From assembly GCF_031450805.1 (NCBI RefSeq), contig NZ_JARTVY010000001.1, positions 1,364,001 to 1,428,000 on the forward strand: DNA of 64,000 nt, read 5' to 3'. The DNA is from Caballeronia sp031450805 (GTDB lineage: Bacteria; Pseudomonadota; Gammaproteobacteria; Burkholderiales; Burkholderiaceae). The notes under the pieces were generated by a model that saw nothing but the letters and a program-made list of their open reading frames with translations, was not told the origin of the DNA and made no database searches. The first letter of the stretch is position 1, and each line of letters begins with the position of its first letter. The position numbers and the translations under genes are program-made. Of the stretch, positions 8,177 to 17,322 are shown in pieces.

Positions 8177-9541
8177 GTGGCAAACATGAAACTGTTTCGA
8201 TCGACGGCAATGGCCGCCGCCGCGCTCACCGCGGCGCTGATGGTGAGTTCGCCGGCCGGTGCGCAGGCGTTGTCGAATCGCAATGTGCAGATCGCGGATT
8301 CCGTCGTCGCGGTCGTCAATGACGGCGTCATCACGCAGCGCGAACTGGAAGAGCGCACGAGCCTGATCGCGCAGCGGCTCAAGCAGCAAAACGCGCCGGT
8401 CCCGCCCGTCGAACAGATGCGTCAGCAGGTGCTCGACCAGATGGTGCTCGAGCGCATCCAGTTGCAGCGGGCGAAGGAAGACGGCATCGTGATCGACGAC
8501 GCCACCGTCAACCGCACGCTGCAGCGCCTCGCGCAGCAGAACCAGATGACGCTCGACGTCTACCGCTCGCGCATCGAGGCGCAAGGCGTGACCTGGGCCA
8601 CGTTCATGCGCGACGCGCGCACGGAACTGACGCTCTCGAAGCTGCGCGAGAAGGAAGTCGACAGCAAGGTCACCGTGTCCGATGGCGAAGTGGCGAACTA
8701 CATCGCAAGCCAGCGCGGGCCGGGCTCGCGCAACGCGAGCGATCTTCACCTCCAGCACATCATGTTCAAGCTGGCTCCGGACGCGCCGCAGTCGGAAGTC
8801 GCCGCCGTCCAGAGCAAGGCCGACGCCGTGCTCAAGCAGGCGCAGGCGGGCGAAGACTTCGCGAAGCTGGCGAAGCAGAACTCGCAGGACACCGACGCCG
8901 CCAAGGGCGGCGATCTCGGCTTCCGCGCGCCGGGCACGTTGCCGGCGGGCATCGTCTCGTCGGTGTCGACGCTGCGTCCGGGCCAGGTCGTGCCGACGCT
9001 CCTGCGCACCGATGGCGGTTTCGAGATCATCAAGCTCGTCGATCGCCGCGCGAGCCAGGGCACCGCAGCCGATGCGCCGAAGCTGGTTCAGACGCACGTG
9101 CGTCACATCCTGCTGCGCGTGTCGGACGGCATGTCGGAAGCGTCGGCGCGCCAGAAGCTGCTCGATATCAAGCAGCAAGTCGCGTCGGGCGGCGACTTCG
9201 CGAACTTCGCCCGCACGTATTCGCAAGACGGGTCAGCATCGCAGGGCGGCGACCTCGGCTGGATCAGCCCGGGCGAAACCGTTCCTGAGTTCGAGCGCGC
9301 GATGAACAACCTGCAGGACGGCGCGGTCAGCGATCCCGTGCGCAGCGAGTACGGCTATCACCTGATCCAGGTGCTGAGCCGCCGCGAAGCCGAAGGATCG
9401 GCGACGCAACAGCTCGACATCGCGCGTCAGGCGATCGGTCAGCGCAAGGCCGAGCAGGCGTACTCCGACTGGTTGCGTGAACTGCGCGACACCGCCTACG
9501 TGCAATACAAAGGCATCGCTGCGCAGGAAGCGCAGCAATAA
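8177..9541 (+). CDS. surA: Periplasmic chaperone / peptidyl-prolyl isomerase SurA
   Basis: Periplasmic chaperone that escorts outer-membrane beta-barrel proteins such as LptD to the BAM complex. The 454 residues include a signal peptide ending SSPAGAQA, an N-terminal chaperone domain (VAVVNDGVITQREL), and two parvulin domains beginning near HLQHIMFKL and THVRHILLRV. The GTG at 8177 is preferred because GGAG lies five bases before it; an ATG three codons later is possible. It sits 95 bases after lptD and 5 bases before pdxA. Confidence 0.95.
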   Translation: MANMKLFRSTAMAAAALTAALMVSSPAGAQALSNRNVQIADSVVAVVNDGVITQRELEERTSLIAQRLKQQNAPVPPVEQMRQQVLDQMVLERIQLQRAKEDGIVIDDATVNRTLQRLAQQNQMTLDVYRSRIEAQGVTWATFMRDARTELTLSKLREKEVDSKVTVSDGEVANYIASQRGPGSRNASDLHLQHIMFKLAPDAPQSEVAAVQSKADAVLKQAQAGEDFAKLAKQNSQDTDAAKGGDLGFRAPGTLPAGIVSSVSTLRPGQVVPTLLRTDGGFEIIKLVDRRASQGTAADAPKLVQTHVRHILLRVSDGMSEASARQKLLDIKQQVASGGDFANFARTYSQDGSASQGGDLGWISPGETVPEFERAMNNLQDGAVSDPVRSEYGYHLIQVLSRREAEGSATQQLDIARQAIGQRKAEQAYSDWLRELRDTAYVQYKGIAAQEAQQ

Positions 9542-9546
9542 GCCCG

Positions 9547-10542
9547 ATGAACGCCGCCGCGCATCCGGATGAAACCGCCGCCGTCACCGTCGCCATCACG
9601 ACGGGCGAGCCGGCGGGCGTCGGTCCGGAACTCACGGCGGTGGCGCTTCGCGAAGCGCGATCGCGCTGGCCGTCGGTGCGATTCGTCGTGCTCGGCGACC
9701 GCGCATTGCTCGAAGCGCGGGCGGGCGGCGCCTGGCCCGCGAGCGGCGAGCCGGTCCAGATCGAGCATCATGCGCTCGCGGCGCCGGCACAGGCGGGCAA
9801 GCTCGATGCCGCCAACGGACGCTACGTGCTCGGCTTGCTCGATGCCGCCATCGACGGCGCTGTTGCGGGCCGCTTCGACGCCATCGTCACCGCGCCGCTG
9901 CAAAAGAGCACGATCAACGATGCCGGCGTGCCTTTCACCGGCCACACCGAATATCTCGCTGAGCGCACGAACACGCCGCGCGTCGTGATGATGCTCGCCG
10001 GCACGGGCCAGCGCCCGCTGCGCGTCGCGCTCGCCACGACGCATCTGCCGCTCAAGGACGTTTCCGCCGCAATCACCGTCGACGGACTGGTCGATACGCT
10101 GCGCATCATCCATCACGACCTGCGCGCGCATTTCGGCCTCGCCGCGCCGCGCATTCTCGTGACCGGCCTGAATCCGCACGCGGGGGAGAACGGCTATCTG
10201 GGCCGCGAGGAAATCGACGTCATCGCGCCTGCGCTGGAACGCGCCCGCGCGCTCGGCATCGATGCGCCGGGCCCTTATCCCGCTGACACGCTATTTCAGC
10301 CGCGTTATCTGAAAGACGCCGATTGCGTGCTCGCGATGTTCCACGATCAAGGCCTGCCGGTGCTCAAGTACGCGACGTTCGGCGAGGGCATCAACGTGAC
10401 GCTCGGCTTGCCGATCATCCGCACGTCGGTGGATCACGGCACCGCGCTCGATCTCGCCGGCACCGGGCGCGCGGACGCGGGCAGCTTGATCGCCGCGATC
10501 GACGCCGCCGTCACGATGGCGCGTCACAAGCGCGGCGTCTGA
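9547..10542 (+). CDS. pdxA: 4-hydroxythreonine-4-phosphate dehydrogenase
   Basis: Cytoplasmic NAD-dependent enzyme of the DXP-dependent pyridoxal phosphate pathway; it oxidises 4-phospho-hydroxythreonine, and the product feeds PdxJ. The 331 residues fit the family. Recognisable parts are TTGEPAGVGPE at the N-terminus, FTGHTEYLAE and the metal-binding histidine region MFHDQGLPVLKY near the C-terminus. The gene begins 5 bases after surA and runs to rsmA with a 26-base gap; surA-pdxA-rsmA is a widely conserved order. PdxH of the same pathway is also in the window. Confidence 0.95.
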   Translation: MNAAAHPDETAAVTVAITTGEPAGVGPELTAVALREARSRWPSVRFVVLGDRALLEARAGGAWPASGEPVQIEHHALAAPAQAGKLDAANGRYVLGLLDAAIDGAVAGRFDAIVTAPLQKSTINDAGVPFTGHTEYLAERTNTPRVVMMLAGTGQRPLRVALATTHLPLKDVSAAITVDGLVDTLRIIHHDLRAHFGLAAPRILVTGLNPHAGENGYLGREEIDVIAPALERARALGIDAPGPYPADTLFQPRYLKDADCVLAMFHDQGLPVLKYATFGEGINVTLGLPIIRTSVDHGTALDLAGTGRADAGSLIAAIDAAVTMARHKRGV

Positions 10543-10568
10543 CCGCACGCGCATTCATTCCAACGAGT

Positions 10569-11378
10569 ATGTCCACCAAACACCAAGGCCACCTCGCGCG
10601 CAAGCGCTTCGGCCAGAACTTTCTCGTCGACCAGGGCGTGATCGATTCCATCGTCGATGCCATCGCGCCGAAGCGCGGCGAGCGCATGGTCGAGATCGGC
10701 CCGGGGCTTGCCGCGCTGACCGAGCCGCTGATCGAGCGCCTGTCCACGCCGGAATCGCCGCTGCATGCGGTGGAACTGGACCGCGATCTGATCGGCCGCC
10801 TAGAAAAGCGCTTCGGCGACAAGCTCGTCGTGCATTCCGCCGATGCGCTCGACTTCGACTTCGGCTCGCTCGCGCTCGACGGCGAAAAGCCGACGCTGCG
10901 CATCGTCGGCAATCTGCCGTACAACATTTCGAGCCCGCTGCTGTTCCACCTGACGGCGTTCGCGCCGAAGGTCATCGATCAGCACTTCATGCTTCAGGAC
11001 GAAGTCGTCGAGCGCATGATCGCGGAGCCGGCGAGCAAGGACTACGGCCGCCTGTCGGTGATGCTGCAGTACCGCTACGTGATGGACAAGCTGATCGACG
11101 TGCCGCCTGAATCGTTCAATCCGCCGCCGAAAGTGAACTCGGCGATTGTCCGCATGATTCCGTTCGCGCCGCATGAATTGCCGGCCGTGAACGACGCAGT
11201 GCTGAGCGACGTGGTCAAGGCTGCGTTCGCCCAGCGCCGCAAGGTCCTGCGCAACAACCTGTCCGCGTATCGCGACCGCATCGACTTCGACGCGCTCGGA
11301 TTCGATCTCGCGCGCCGCGCCGAAGAAGTGCCGGTCGCGGAATTCGTTGCGCTTGCGCAGGCCGTGGAGCGTGCGTAG
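10569..11378 (+). CDS. rsmA: 16S rRNA dimethyladenosine transferase
   Basis: KsgA-type methyltransferase that dimethylates two adjacent adenosines in the 3'-terminal hairpin of 16S rRNA, a late checkpoint of 30S assembly; its loss gives kasugamycin resistance. The 269-residue protein starts at the ATG at 10569. It shows FGQNFL (14-19), the SAM-binding EIGPG (42-46) and the catalytic NLPYNIS motif (from residue 115). The frame is open upstream into pdxA, but similarity begins at MSTKHQGHLARKRFGQ. It is the last gene of the lptD-surA-pdxA-rsmA run and converges with a small unknown gene. Confidence 0.96.
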   Translation: MSTKHQGHLARKRFGQNFLVDQGVIDSIVDAIAPKRGERMVEIGPGLAALTEPLIERLSTPESPLHAVELDRDLIGRLEKRFGDKLVVHSADALDFDFGSLALDGEKPTLRIVGNLPYNISSPLLFHLTAFAPKVIDQHFMLQDEVVERMIAEPASKDYGRLSVMLQYRYVMDKLIDVPPESFNPPPKVNSAIVRMIPFAPHELPAVNDAVLSDVVKAAFAQRRKVLRNNLSAYRDRIDFDALGFDLARRAEEVPVAEFVALAQAVERA

Positions 11379-11384
11379 CCGCGC

Positions 11385-11606
11385 TCATCGTGGCCGCCCG
11401 GCGCGGGAAGCATCGGCGAGCCGGGTCATCAGCCGGTCGAGCCGCATTCGCTGATTGCGCTGCAGGCCGTGCGTCGCGCTGACCTGCTGCACGCGCGTGC
11501 GCCAGTAGGTCTGGCCGAACAGCGAATTCGCGCCTTCAGCCGACAGGACACGTTCCAGATGAACGATGGCGGCATCGACGGTATGCGTGGTGTAGGGACT
11601 TGTCAT
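11385..11606 (-). CDS. Small conserved hypothetical protein
   Basis: A 73-residue predicted cytoplasmic protein, rich in arginine, with no signal peptide, membrane segment or domain that I recognise. The start is the ATG at 11606, chosen because GAGG lies about seven bases upstream on the minus strand; the longer frame to 11732 has no such site. It lies 6 bases from the convergent rsmA stop and is divergent to the yhaO-like gene. No function is proposed. Confidence 0.6.
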   Translation of the reverse strand: MTSPYTTHTVDAAIVHLERVLSAEGANSLFGQTYWRTRVQQVSATHGLQRNQRMRLDRLMTRLADASRAGRPR

Positions 11607-11785
11607 CGGTAGACCTCGCTTCGTGTTGATCTTCGACGATTGTCCGTTTGCGCAGGGACACATCGCGTCTCTTACCGATGCCGCTATGCGCGTTCGATCG
11701 AGACGCGAGCTGTCCTGACTGCGTGCAAGCATCGTCGTCCGGATGCATCGAGCGCGACACCAACACTCAAGGGGAAGACAACGCG

Positions 11786-13051
11786 ATGCGCTTCATCCAC
11801 GCGGCCGACATTCATCTCGACAGCCCGCTGCACGGCCTGTCCGCCTACGCCGACGCACCCGCCGACATGCTGCGCAACGCGACGCGCGAGGCGTTCTCGA
11901 AGCTCGTGTCGATTGCCATCGACGAGCAGGTGGATTTCATGGTCATCGCCGGGGATCTTTACGACGGCACCTGGCGCGATCACAACACCGGCATCTTCTT
12001 CTGCAAGGAGATGGGCAAGCTGCGCCGCGCGAACATTCCCGTCTACGTGCTCTACGGCAACCACGACGCCGAAAGCGAGATGACGAGCCAGCTTCAATTA
12101 CCCGACAACGTCCACACGTTTTCGACGAGAAAGCCGCAGACCTATCGCATCGACGCGCTCAAGGTCGCGCTGCACGGTCACAGCTTCAAGGACAAGGCGG
12201 TGACGGCAAATCTGGCGAGCGCGTATCCGTCGCCGGTGGACGGGTACTTCAACATCGGCGTGCTGCATACGGCGCTCGAAGGATCGGCGGCGCATGCGAA
12301 CTACGCGCCGTGTACCGTCGCCGAACTGCATGCGCGCGAGTATCAGTACTGGGCGCTCGGTCACGTGCACGAATTCGCGATGTGGGACGAGTCGTCGACA
12401 ATCGTATTTCCCGGCAATCTGCAAGGGCGCAACATTCGCGAGACGGGCAGGCGCGGCGCGGTCATCGTAAACGTGTCCGAATCGGAGGAAGTGAGCGTCG
12501 AGCGGCTTTTCATCGACGTATTGCGCTGGGAATCCGTCACGATCGATGCATCCGACCTGGCCACGCTCGATGAAGTCGCGCGCGCGGCGGGGCGTGCCCT
12601 CGAAGCGCTGATCGAACAGGCCGAGCGGCCGGTGCCGCACGCGGTGCGCGTGACGATCACCGGCGCGACGAAGGCGCACGGCGAACTCTTCGCCAACGCG
12701 ACGCAACTGCGCGCCGAAGTGCTCGCGCAGATCGCGGCGATCAGCCACGACAGCCTGTGGCTCGAGAAAGTGAAAGTGGCGACGCAGCCGATCGCGCGCG
12801 ATCTCGGAGCATCGAACGCAGACGGCGCCGCCGATGCGCTCGCCGACCTTCACGGCCTTTTGATCGAAGCCGAATCCGATCCCGAATTCCTCGCGATGCT
12901 GAAAGAGCGGCTGATCACGCTGGCGTCGCAGGCGCCGGCCGAATTGCAGAAGTCCGTGCCCGAACTCGAATACGTGCGCGACGGCGATCTCGCAAAGCTC
13001 GTGAGCGAAGTGCGCTCCGGTCTCATCGCGCAACTCGCGGACGCGGAGTAA
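11786..13051 (+). CDS. SbcD/Mre11-like DNA repair nuclease (YhaO type)
   Basis: Metallophosphoesterase of 421 residues related to SbcD/Mre11 and Bacillus YhaO. The calcineurin-like motifs are in order: ADIH (D8, H10), GDLYD (56-60), YGNHD (GNHD at 91-94) and GHVHEF further on. A C-terminal cap region follows, with no membrane segment. The start is the ATG at 11786. Three bases after its stop begins the large ATPase partner, so the two probably form a nuclease-ATPase complex like SbcCD that processes DNA ends or hairpins. Whether it serves general repair or defence is not visible in the sequence. Confidence 0.85.
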   Translation: MRFIHAADIHLDSPLHGLSAYADAPADMLRNATREAFSKLVSIAIDEQVDFMVIAGDLYDGTWRDHNTGIFFCKEMGKLRRANIPVYVLYGNHDAESEMTSQLQLPDNVHTFSTRKPQTYRIDALKVALHGHSFKDKAVTANLASAYPSPVDGYFNIGVLHTALEGSAAHANYAPCTVAELHAREYQYWALGHVHEFAMWDESSTIVFPGNLQGRNIRETGRRGAVIVNVSESEEVSVERLFIDVLRWESVTIDASDLATLDEVARAAGRALEALIEQAERPVPHAVRVTITGATKAHGELFANATQLRAEVLAQIAAISHDSLWLEKVKVATQPIARDLGASNADGAADALADLHGLLIEAESDPEFLAMLKERLITLASQAPAELQKSVPELEYVRDGDLAKLVSEVRSGLIAQLADAE

Positions 13052-13054
13052 CGC

Positions 13055-16000
13055 ATGCGCATCAGTCAGCTCGATCTCATCCGCTACGGCAAGTTCACGG
13101 ACCATGCCGTCGAGTTTCCATCGGCGGAGCAGGACTTTCATTTCGTCGTCGGCCCGAATGAAGCCGGTAAATCGACAATCAAAACGGCCATTTCCGAACT
13201 GCTCTTCGGCATGCCGCATAGCTCGTCGCTTGCGTTTCAGCATCCGCAGAGCGATCTGCGGCTCGGCGCAAAGCTCCAGAAGGACGGAGCGGGCATTGCG
13301 TTTCATCGCACGAAGAGCCGCAAGTCGCCGCTCGTCACGCCCAATGGCGACGCGCTCACCGCCGACGCGCTCGCGCCTTTTCTCGGCACCGCCGACAAGA
13401 GCTTCTTCGAGCAGATGTATTGCCTCGATCACACCGCGCTGATCCGTGGCGGCCAGAGCATCCTCGATGCGTCGAGCGATGTCGGCCAGGTGCTGTTCCA
13501 GTCGGCGGCGGGCATCGCGAGCCTCGGCGAAGTGCGCCAGCGCCTTGCGGACGAAGCCGACAGCCTCTGGGCGAAGCGCAAGTCCGGCGAGCGCGCGTAT
13601 TACATCGGCCTCAAGCAATACGAAGAAGCGAGCGCCGAATTGAAGACCGCGAGCGTGCGTACCGCGCAGTGGCGTCGCGCGCACGGCGCGGTCGAAGACG
13701 TGCAGGAGCGCAGCCGCGAGCAGGAAATGCGTCGCGCCGAACTCGAAGCGAAGCGGGCGCGGCTCGAACGCATCCGTCGCGTTGCGCCGTATCTGAACGT
13801 GTGGCGCGAGAAGTCGGCGGAACTCAACGAACTGGGCGATACGGCCGATCTTCCCGCCAACGCCGAAGCCACGTTGCAGAACGCGCTGACACGCCTCGCC
13901 TCCGCGCAGACCGCGTTCGATCTGCACGCGAACGACGTCGGGCAATTAAAGAAGGAGTTGGGCGAGATTCGCATCGATGAGACGCTGCTCGCAGTCGAAG
14001 CGGACATTCGCGCGCTCGAAGCGACGCGGCATCAGTGCGTGAATCACGCCGACGAGATCGCGCGGCTCGAACAGGAAGTCGCCGCGCGTCTGCGGCAGAT
14101 CGCGCAAGACTGCGCGCAGCTCGGCTGGCCGCAGGACGAAGCCGGCGCGCGCCGCTCGCTGCCGGGGCCGCTCGCGTTGCAGGCGGTGTCGAGCCTCATG
14201 CTCGAACGGGGCGAGCTCGAGCTTGCCGCGCGTCATGCGATGCAGGCGGTGGAAGAAGGGATCGCCGAAATCGCTGCGCTCGAAGCGCGCCTCGCGGCAA
14301 GCACAAACACGGACGTGGCGCCCGGCTTGCGCGCGGCCGTGCGTGCCGCCCAGAAATATCGCGATACCGACGTAACGCAGCGCCGCCTCGGCGATGCCCG
14401 CCGCGAGGCCGAACACGCGCTGCAAGCGGGGCTGGCATCGCTCGGCAAGTGGACGCGCCCGCTCGCCGAATTGCAGGCGATGACCTTGCCCGCGGCCGAA
14501 CGCATCGCGGCGATGCGCGATGAGCGGCAATCGCTCGCGTCGCGGGTCGCAGTGGCCGTCGATCGCCTGAAGGAAGCGCAAGACACGCTCGACGACACGC
14601 GAACGGAACTCGGCGACTTCGTGGAGACGCATCGCGTCGTGACCGGCGACGAAGTGCGCGATGCACGCGGCGCGCGCGACGCGGCATGGCTCGCGATCCG
14701 GTCGGGCGAAGTGACGCTTGCGAGCGGCGCGCCGACGTTCGAAACCGCAATGCGCACGGCGGACGAGTTCGCCGATCGCCAGCTCGGTTCGGTCGGCCAG
14801 TCGACGCAATTGGCCGCGCTCAAGCGCCGCGTATCCGCCGACGAACAGGCCGTCGAGCGCCGTCGGCAGTCCCAACGCGACGCGACGGCCGCGCTCGAAG
14901 CGTTCGACGCATTGTGGCGCACGCTCGCCGTGCAATCGCAGATCGCGGACATGGCGCTCGACGACGTTCCTTCGTGGCTCGCGCGCCGCGAACAGGCGCT
15001 GGCCGCGTCGCAAACACTGGACAGGCACACGGCCGAGCTCGCCCGCGAATCCGCCGATGCCGCCGCGCGTCGCGACGACCTCGCGCGCCACCTTGCGGAT
15101 GCGAACGTCGCCATCGATACGTCCGCGCGACTCGACACGCTATGCGACATCGCGGAAACGCACATCAGCGCAATCGATGCGGCGGCGCTCACGCGTCGGC
15201 ATGTCAGCGGGCAACTGGACACGGCGCGCGCCGAGAGCGTCGCCCGCCAGTCCACGGCGAAGGCCGCGCATGAAGCGTTCGCGCGCTGGCAAGGCGAATG
15301 GTCGGCGGCGGTCGGGAAGGCGGGCGTCGCCGTTGCGGCGGATTCCCAGTCGGCGGCGGAAACGGCCATCGGCATCGTGAAGAGAATCGGCGAGCAGCTC
15401 GCGCAAGTGGATGCGATACGCGCCGGTCAGATCGACGTAATGCGTGCGTCCCTGGCGGCGTTGGCGTCGAACGCGGTGCGACTGGCGGGACAGGTCGACA
15501 GCGAGCTCGCCACGCTCGAAGCGCACGGAATCTCGCTCGAATTGTCGACGCGCCTCGACAGCGCCTGCGCCGCGCGCGCGGAAGCCGAGCGCATCGCGAA
15601 GGAACTCGCGGCGGCGAACGGGCAGATGAGCGCGGCGAAAGCCGGTGTGGAGGAAGCGCGCGCGAGCCTGCGGCCGCTTTACGCACTCGCGGGCGTCGAT
15701 ACGCCGGATCAACTCGCGGCGCGCATCGCGAGGTCCACGCGCAAGCGCGAACTGACCGCGGCTGTCAACGATGCGCGCGATGCGTTCATCAAGGGCGGCG
15801 ACGGGCTGACGCTCGACGTGCTCATCGCGGAGGTGGAGGGCGCGGACATCGCGAGCGTCGAGGCGGAGCTTTCGTTGATCGGCGGGGCGCTGAACGAGTC
15901 GGTGAACGCATCGACCAAACTCGCCGCCGAGCTGGCCGCCGCGAAGCGCGAACTCGATGCCATTTCCGGCGAAGCGAACGCCGCGCGCGCCGAGGCCAAA

Positions 16001-16519
16001 CGCCAGGAAGCGCTGTCCGCGATGGCCGACGCAGCCGAGCGCTTCGTCAAGGTCGAGACGGCGTCGACGCTGCTGAAATGGGCGATCGACCGATACCGCG
16101 AACGCCGGCAAGGCCCGATGCTCTCGCGTGCGAGCGCCATCTTTTCCGAGCTGACGCTGGGCGCGTTCGCGCGGCTCGTCGTCGATTACGATCGCCAGCC
16201 GATGGCGCTGGCCGCCGTGAGAGCGGCGAGCGGCGAGCATGTCGAAATCGGCGGCATGAGCGAGGGCACGCGGGATCAGTTGTATCTCGCGCTGCGGCTC
16301 GCGGCGCTCGAGGAGCACGGCGAGAAGGCATCGGCGTTGCCGTTCGTCGCGGACGATCTCTTCATCAATTTCGACGATGCCCGCGCCCGCGCCGGTCTGC
16401 GCGTGCTCGCGCATCTGGCGAAGCGCACGCAGGTGATCTTCCTGAGCCACCACGATCATCTCGTCGGCATGGTGCGCGACGTGTTCGGGCCGCAGGTCAA
16501 CGTGCGCTACATGAGCTGA
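13055..16519 (+). CDS. SbcC/Rad50-like AAA ATPase (YhaN type)
   Basis: ATPase of 1154 residues, partner of the preceding nuclease. The N-terminus carries Walker A GPNEAGKST (33-41) within an AAA-type head. A very long Ala/Glu/Arg-rich section (about 190-1000) is predicted coiled coil. The C-terminal head has an ABC-like signature region GGMSEGTRDQLYLALRLAAL and Walker B PFVADDLFINFDD. No CxxC zinc hook was found in the middle, which is closer to YhaN than to classical SbcC. Its last 13 bases overlap the end of the convergent Sir2 gene. Confidence 0.85.
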   Translation: MRISQLDLIRYGKFTDHAVEFPSAEQDFHFVVGPNEAGKSTIKTAISELLFGMPHSSSLAFQHPQSDLRLGAKLQKDGAGIAFHRTKSRKSPLVTPNGDALTADALAPFLGTADKSFFEQMYCLDHTALIRGGQSILDASSDVGQVLFQSAAGIASLGEVRQRLADEADSLWAKRKSGERAYYIGLKQYEEASAELKTASVRTAQWRRAHGAVEDVQERSREQEMRRAELEAKRARLERIRRVAPYLNVWREKSAELNELGDTADLPANAEATLQNALTRLASAQTAFDLHANDVGQLKKELGEIRIDETLLAVEADIRALEATRHQCVNHADEIARLEQEVAARLRQIAQDCAQLGWPQDEAGARRSLPGPLALQAVSSLMLERGELELAARHAMQAVEEGIAEIAALEARLAASTNTDVAPGLRAAVRAAQKYRDTDVTQRRLGDARREAEHALQAGLASLGKWTRPLAELQAMTLPAAERIAAMRDERQSLASRVAVAVDRLKEAQDTLDDTRTELGDFVETHRVVTGDEVRDARGARDAAWLAIRSGEVTLASGAPTFETAMRTADEFADRQLGSVGQSTQLAALKRRVSADEQAVERRRQSQRDATAALEAFDALWRTLAVQSQIADMALDDVPSWLARREQALAASQTLDRHTAELARESADAAARRDDLARHLADANVAIDTSARLDTLCDIAETHISAIDAAALTRRHVSGQLDTARAESVARQSTAKAAHEAFARWQGEWSAAVGKAGVAVAADSQSAAETAIGIVKRIGEQLAQVDAIRAGQIDVMRASLAALASNAVRLAGQVDSELATLEAHGISLELSTRLDSACAARAEAERIAKELAAANGQMSAAKAGVEEARASLRPLYALAGVDTPDQLAARIARSTRKRELTAAVNDARDAFIKGGDGLTLDVLIAEVEGADIASVEAELSLIGGALNESVNASTKLAAELAAAKRELDAISGEANAARAEAKRQEALSAMADAAERFVKVETASTLLKWAIDRYRERRQGPMLSRASAIFSELTLGAFARLVVDYDRQPMALAAVRAASGEHVEIGGMSEGTRDQLYLALRLAALEEHGEKASALPFVADDLFINFDDARARAGLRVLAHLAKRTQVIFLSHHDHLVGMVRDVFGPQVNVRYMS

Positions 16520-17322
16520 TCGAGGCGCAGCAGCGTTTCCTTTGCGCCGCCCGCAATGCCGACGCCCACGCCCGGCGCAATGCCGTGCTCGCGCGGATTG
16601 ATGCGGATCACGAGCGGGCCGTGGCGCTCGCTGAAGCGTCGGACGGTCGGCAATGCGCGGCCCGCGCCCATCTCGACGACCACGAGCCGCGTCACGCCCT
16701 GAAGCCATGCGGCTAGCCTCTGCTCCTGACGGGCGGCGTGCGTGTCGATCCAGTTCCAGTCGCCGAACATCAGGATATTCGGACGCGCGATACGCCCGCA
16801 ATGCGGACACATCGGCGGCGAGTTGACGAGCTCGCAGCGCGTCTCATCGACGACAGGATGGAAAGCGTCGGCGGGCCAGATATCGCCGGTGCAGGCATCG
16901 ATGCATTGCATCGCGTGAATCGAGCCGTGGCATTCCGCGACGCGTTCCGGTGCGAAGCCCGCGCGCTGGAACTGGCCGTCCACATTGCTCGTGAACACGA
17001 ACGCGCCGCGAGGCATTTGCGCGGCCCATCGCCGGAGCACGTGAAAGCCGTCGTGCGGCTGCGTCGCGCGATAGAGCGCGAGCCGATGCCCGTAAAAGCC
17101 CCACGTCAGCCGCGGATGCCGCGTGAAACCCGTAGGATTGGCCATTTGTTCGAACGAGAACCCGTGATGCCGCAATGCCGGATAAGCGCGCCAGAAGCCT
17201 TCGGGTCCGCGAAAATCCGGCAGGCCGGAATCGACGCCCATGCCCGCGCCTGCGGTGATGAGCAGGCCATCGGCATCGCGCAGCCAGCCTGCGGCTTGCT
17301 GGAGCTCGGGTTCGTCGCTCAT
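16507..17322 (-). CDS. Sir2-family NAD-dependent deacetylase / NADase-like protein
   Basis: A 271-residue sirtuin. The NAD-binding signature is GAGMGVDSGLPDFRG (25-39), followed by TSNVDGQFQRAGF, the catalytic histidine in ECHGSIHAMQC, and RPNILMFGDWNW. Zinc-ligand candidates are CIDAC and CPHC. Some positions differ from the canonical form (TSN for TQN, G for S in the first motif). The real start is the ATG at 17322, which overlaps the stop of the WYL regulator by four bases, so translation is coupled. The 3' end overlaps the convergent ATPase gene by 13 bases. It may be a lysine deacylase or an NAD-consuming enzyme; the sequence does not decide. Confidence 0.82.
   Translation of the reverse strand: MSDEPELQQAAGWLRDADGLLITAGAGMGVDSGLPDFRGPEGFWRAYPALRHHGFSFEQMANPTGFTRHPRLTWGFYGHRLALYRATQPHDGFHVLRRWAAQMPRGAFVFTSNVDGQFQRAGFAPERVAECHGSIHAMQCIDACTGDIWPADAFHPVVDETRCELVNSPPMCPHCGRIARPNILMFGDWNWIDTHAARQEQRLAAWLQGVTRLVVVEMGAGRALPTVRRFSERHGPLVIRINPREHGIAPGVGVGIAGGAKETLLRLDQLM

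Noticed and set aside
12098..13945. A 615-codon open frame antisense to the yhaO/yhaN genes
   Set aside because: Shadow frame: both sense genes carry clear motifs and the antisense product has none.
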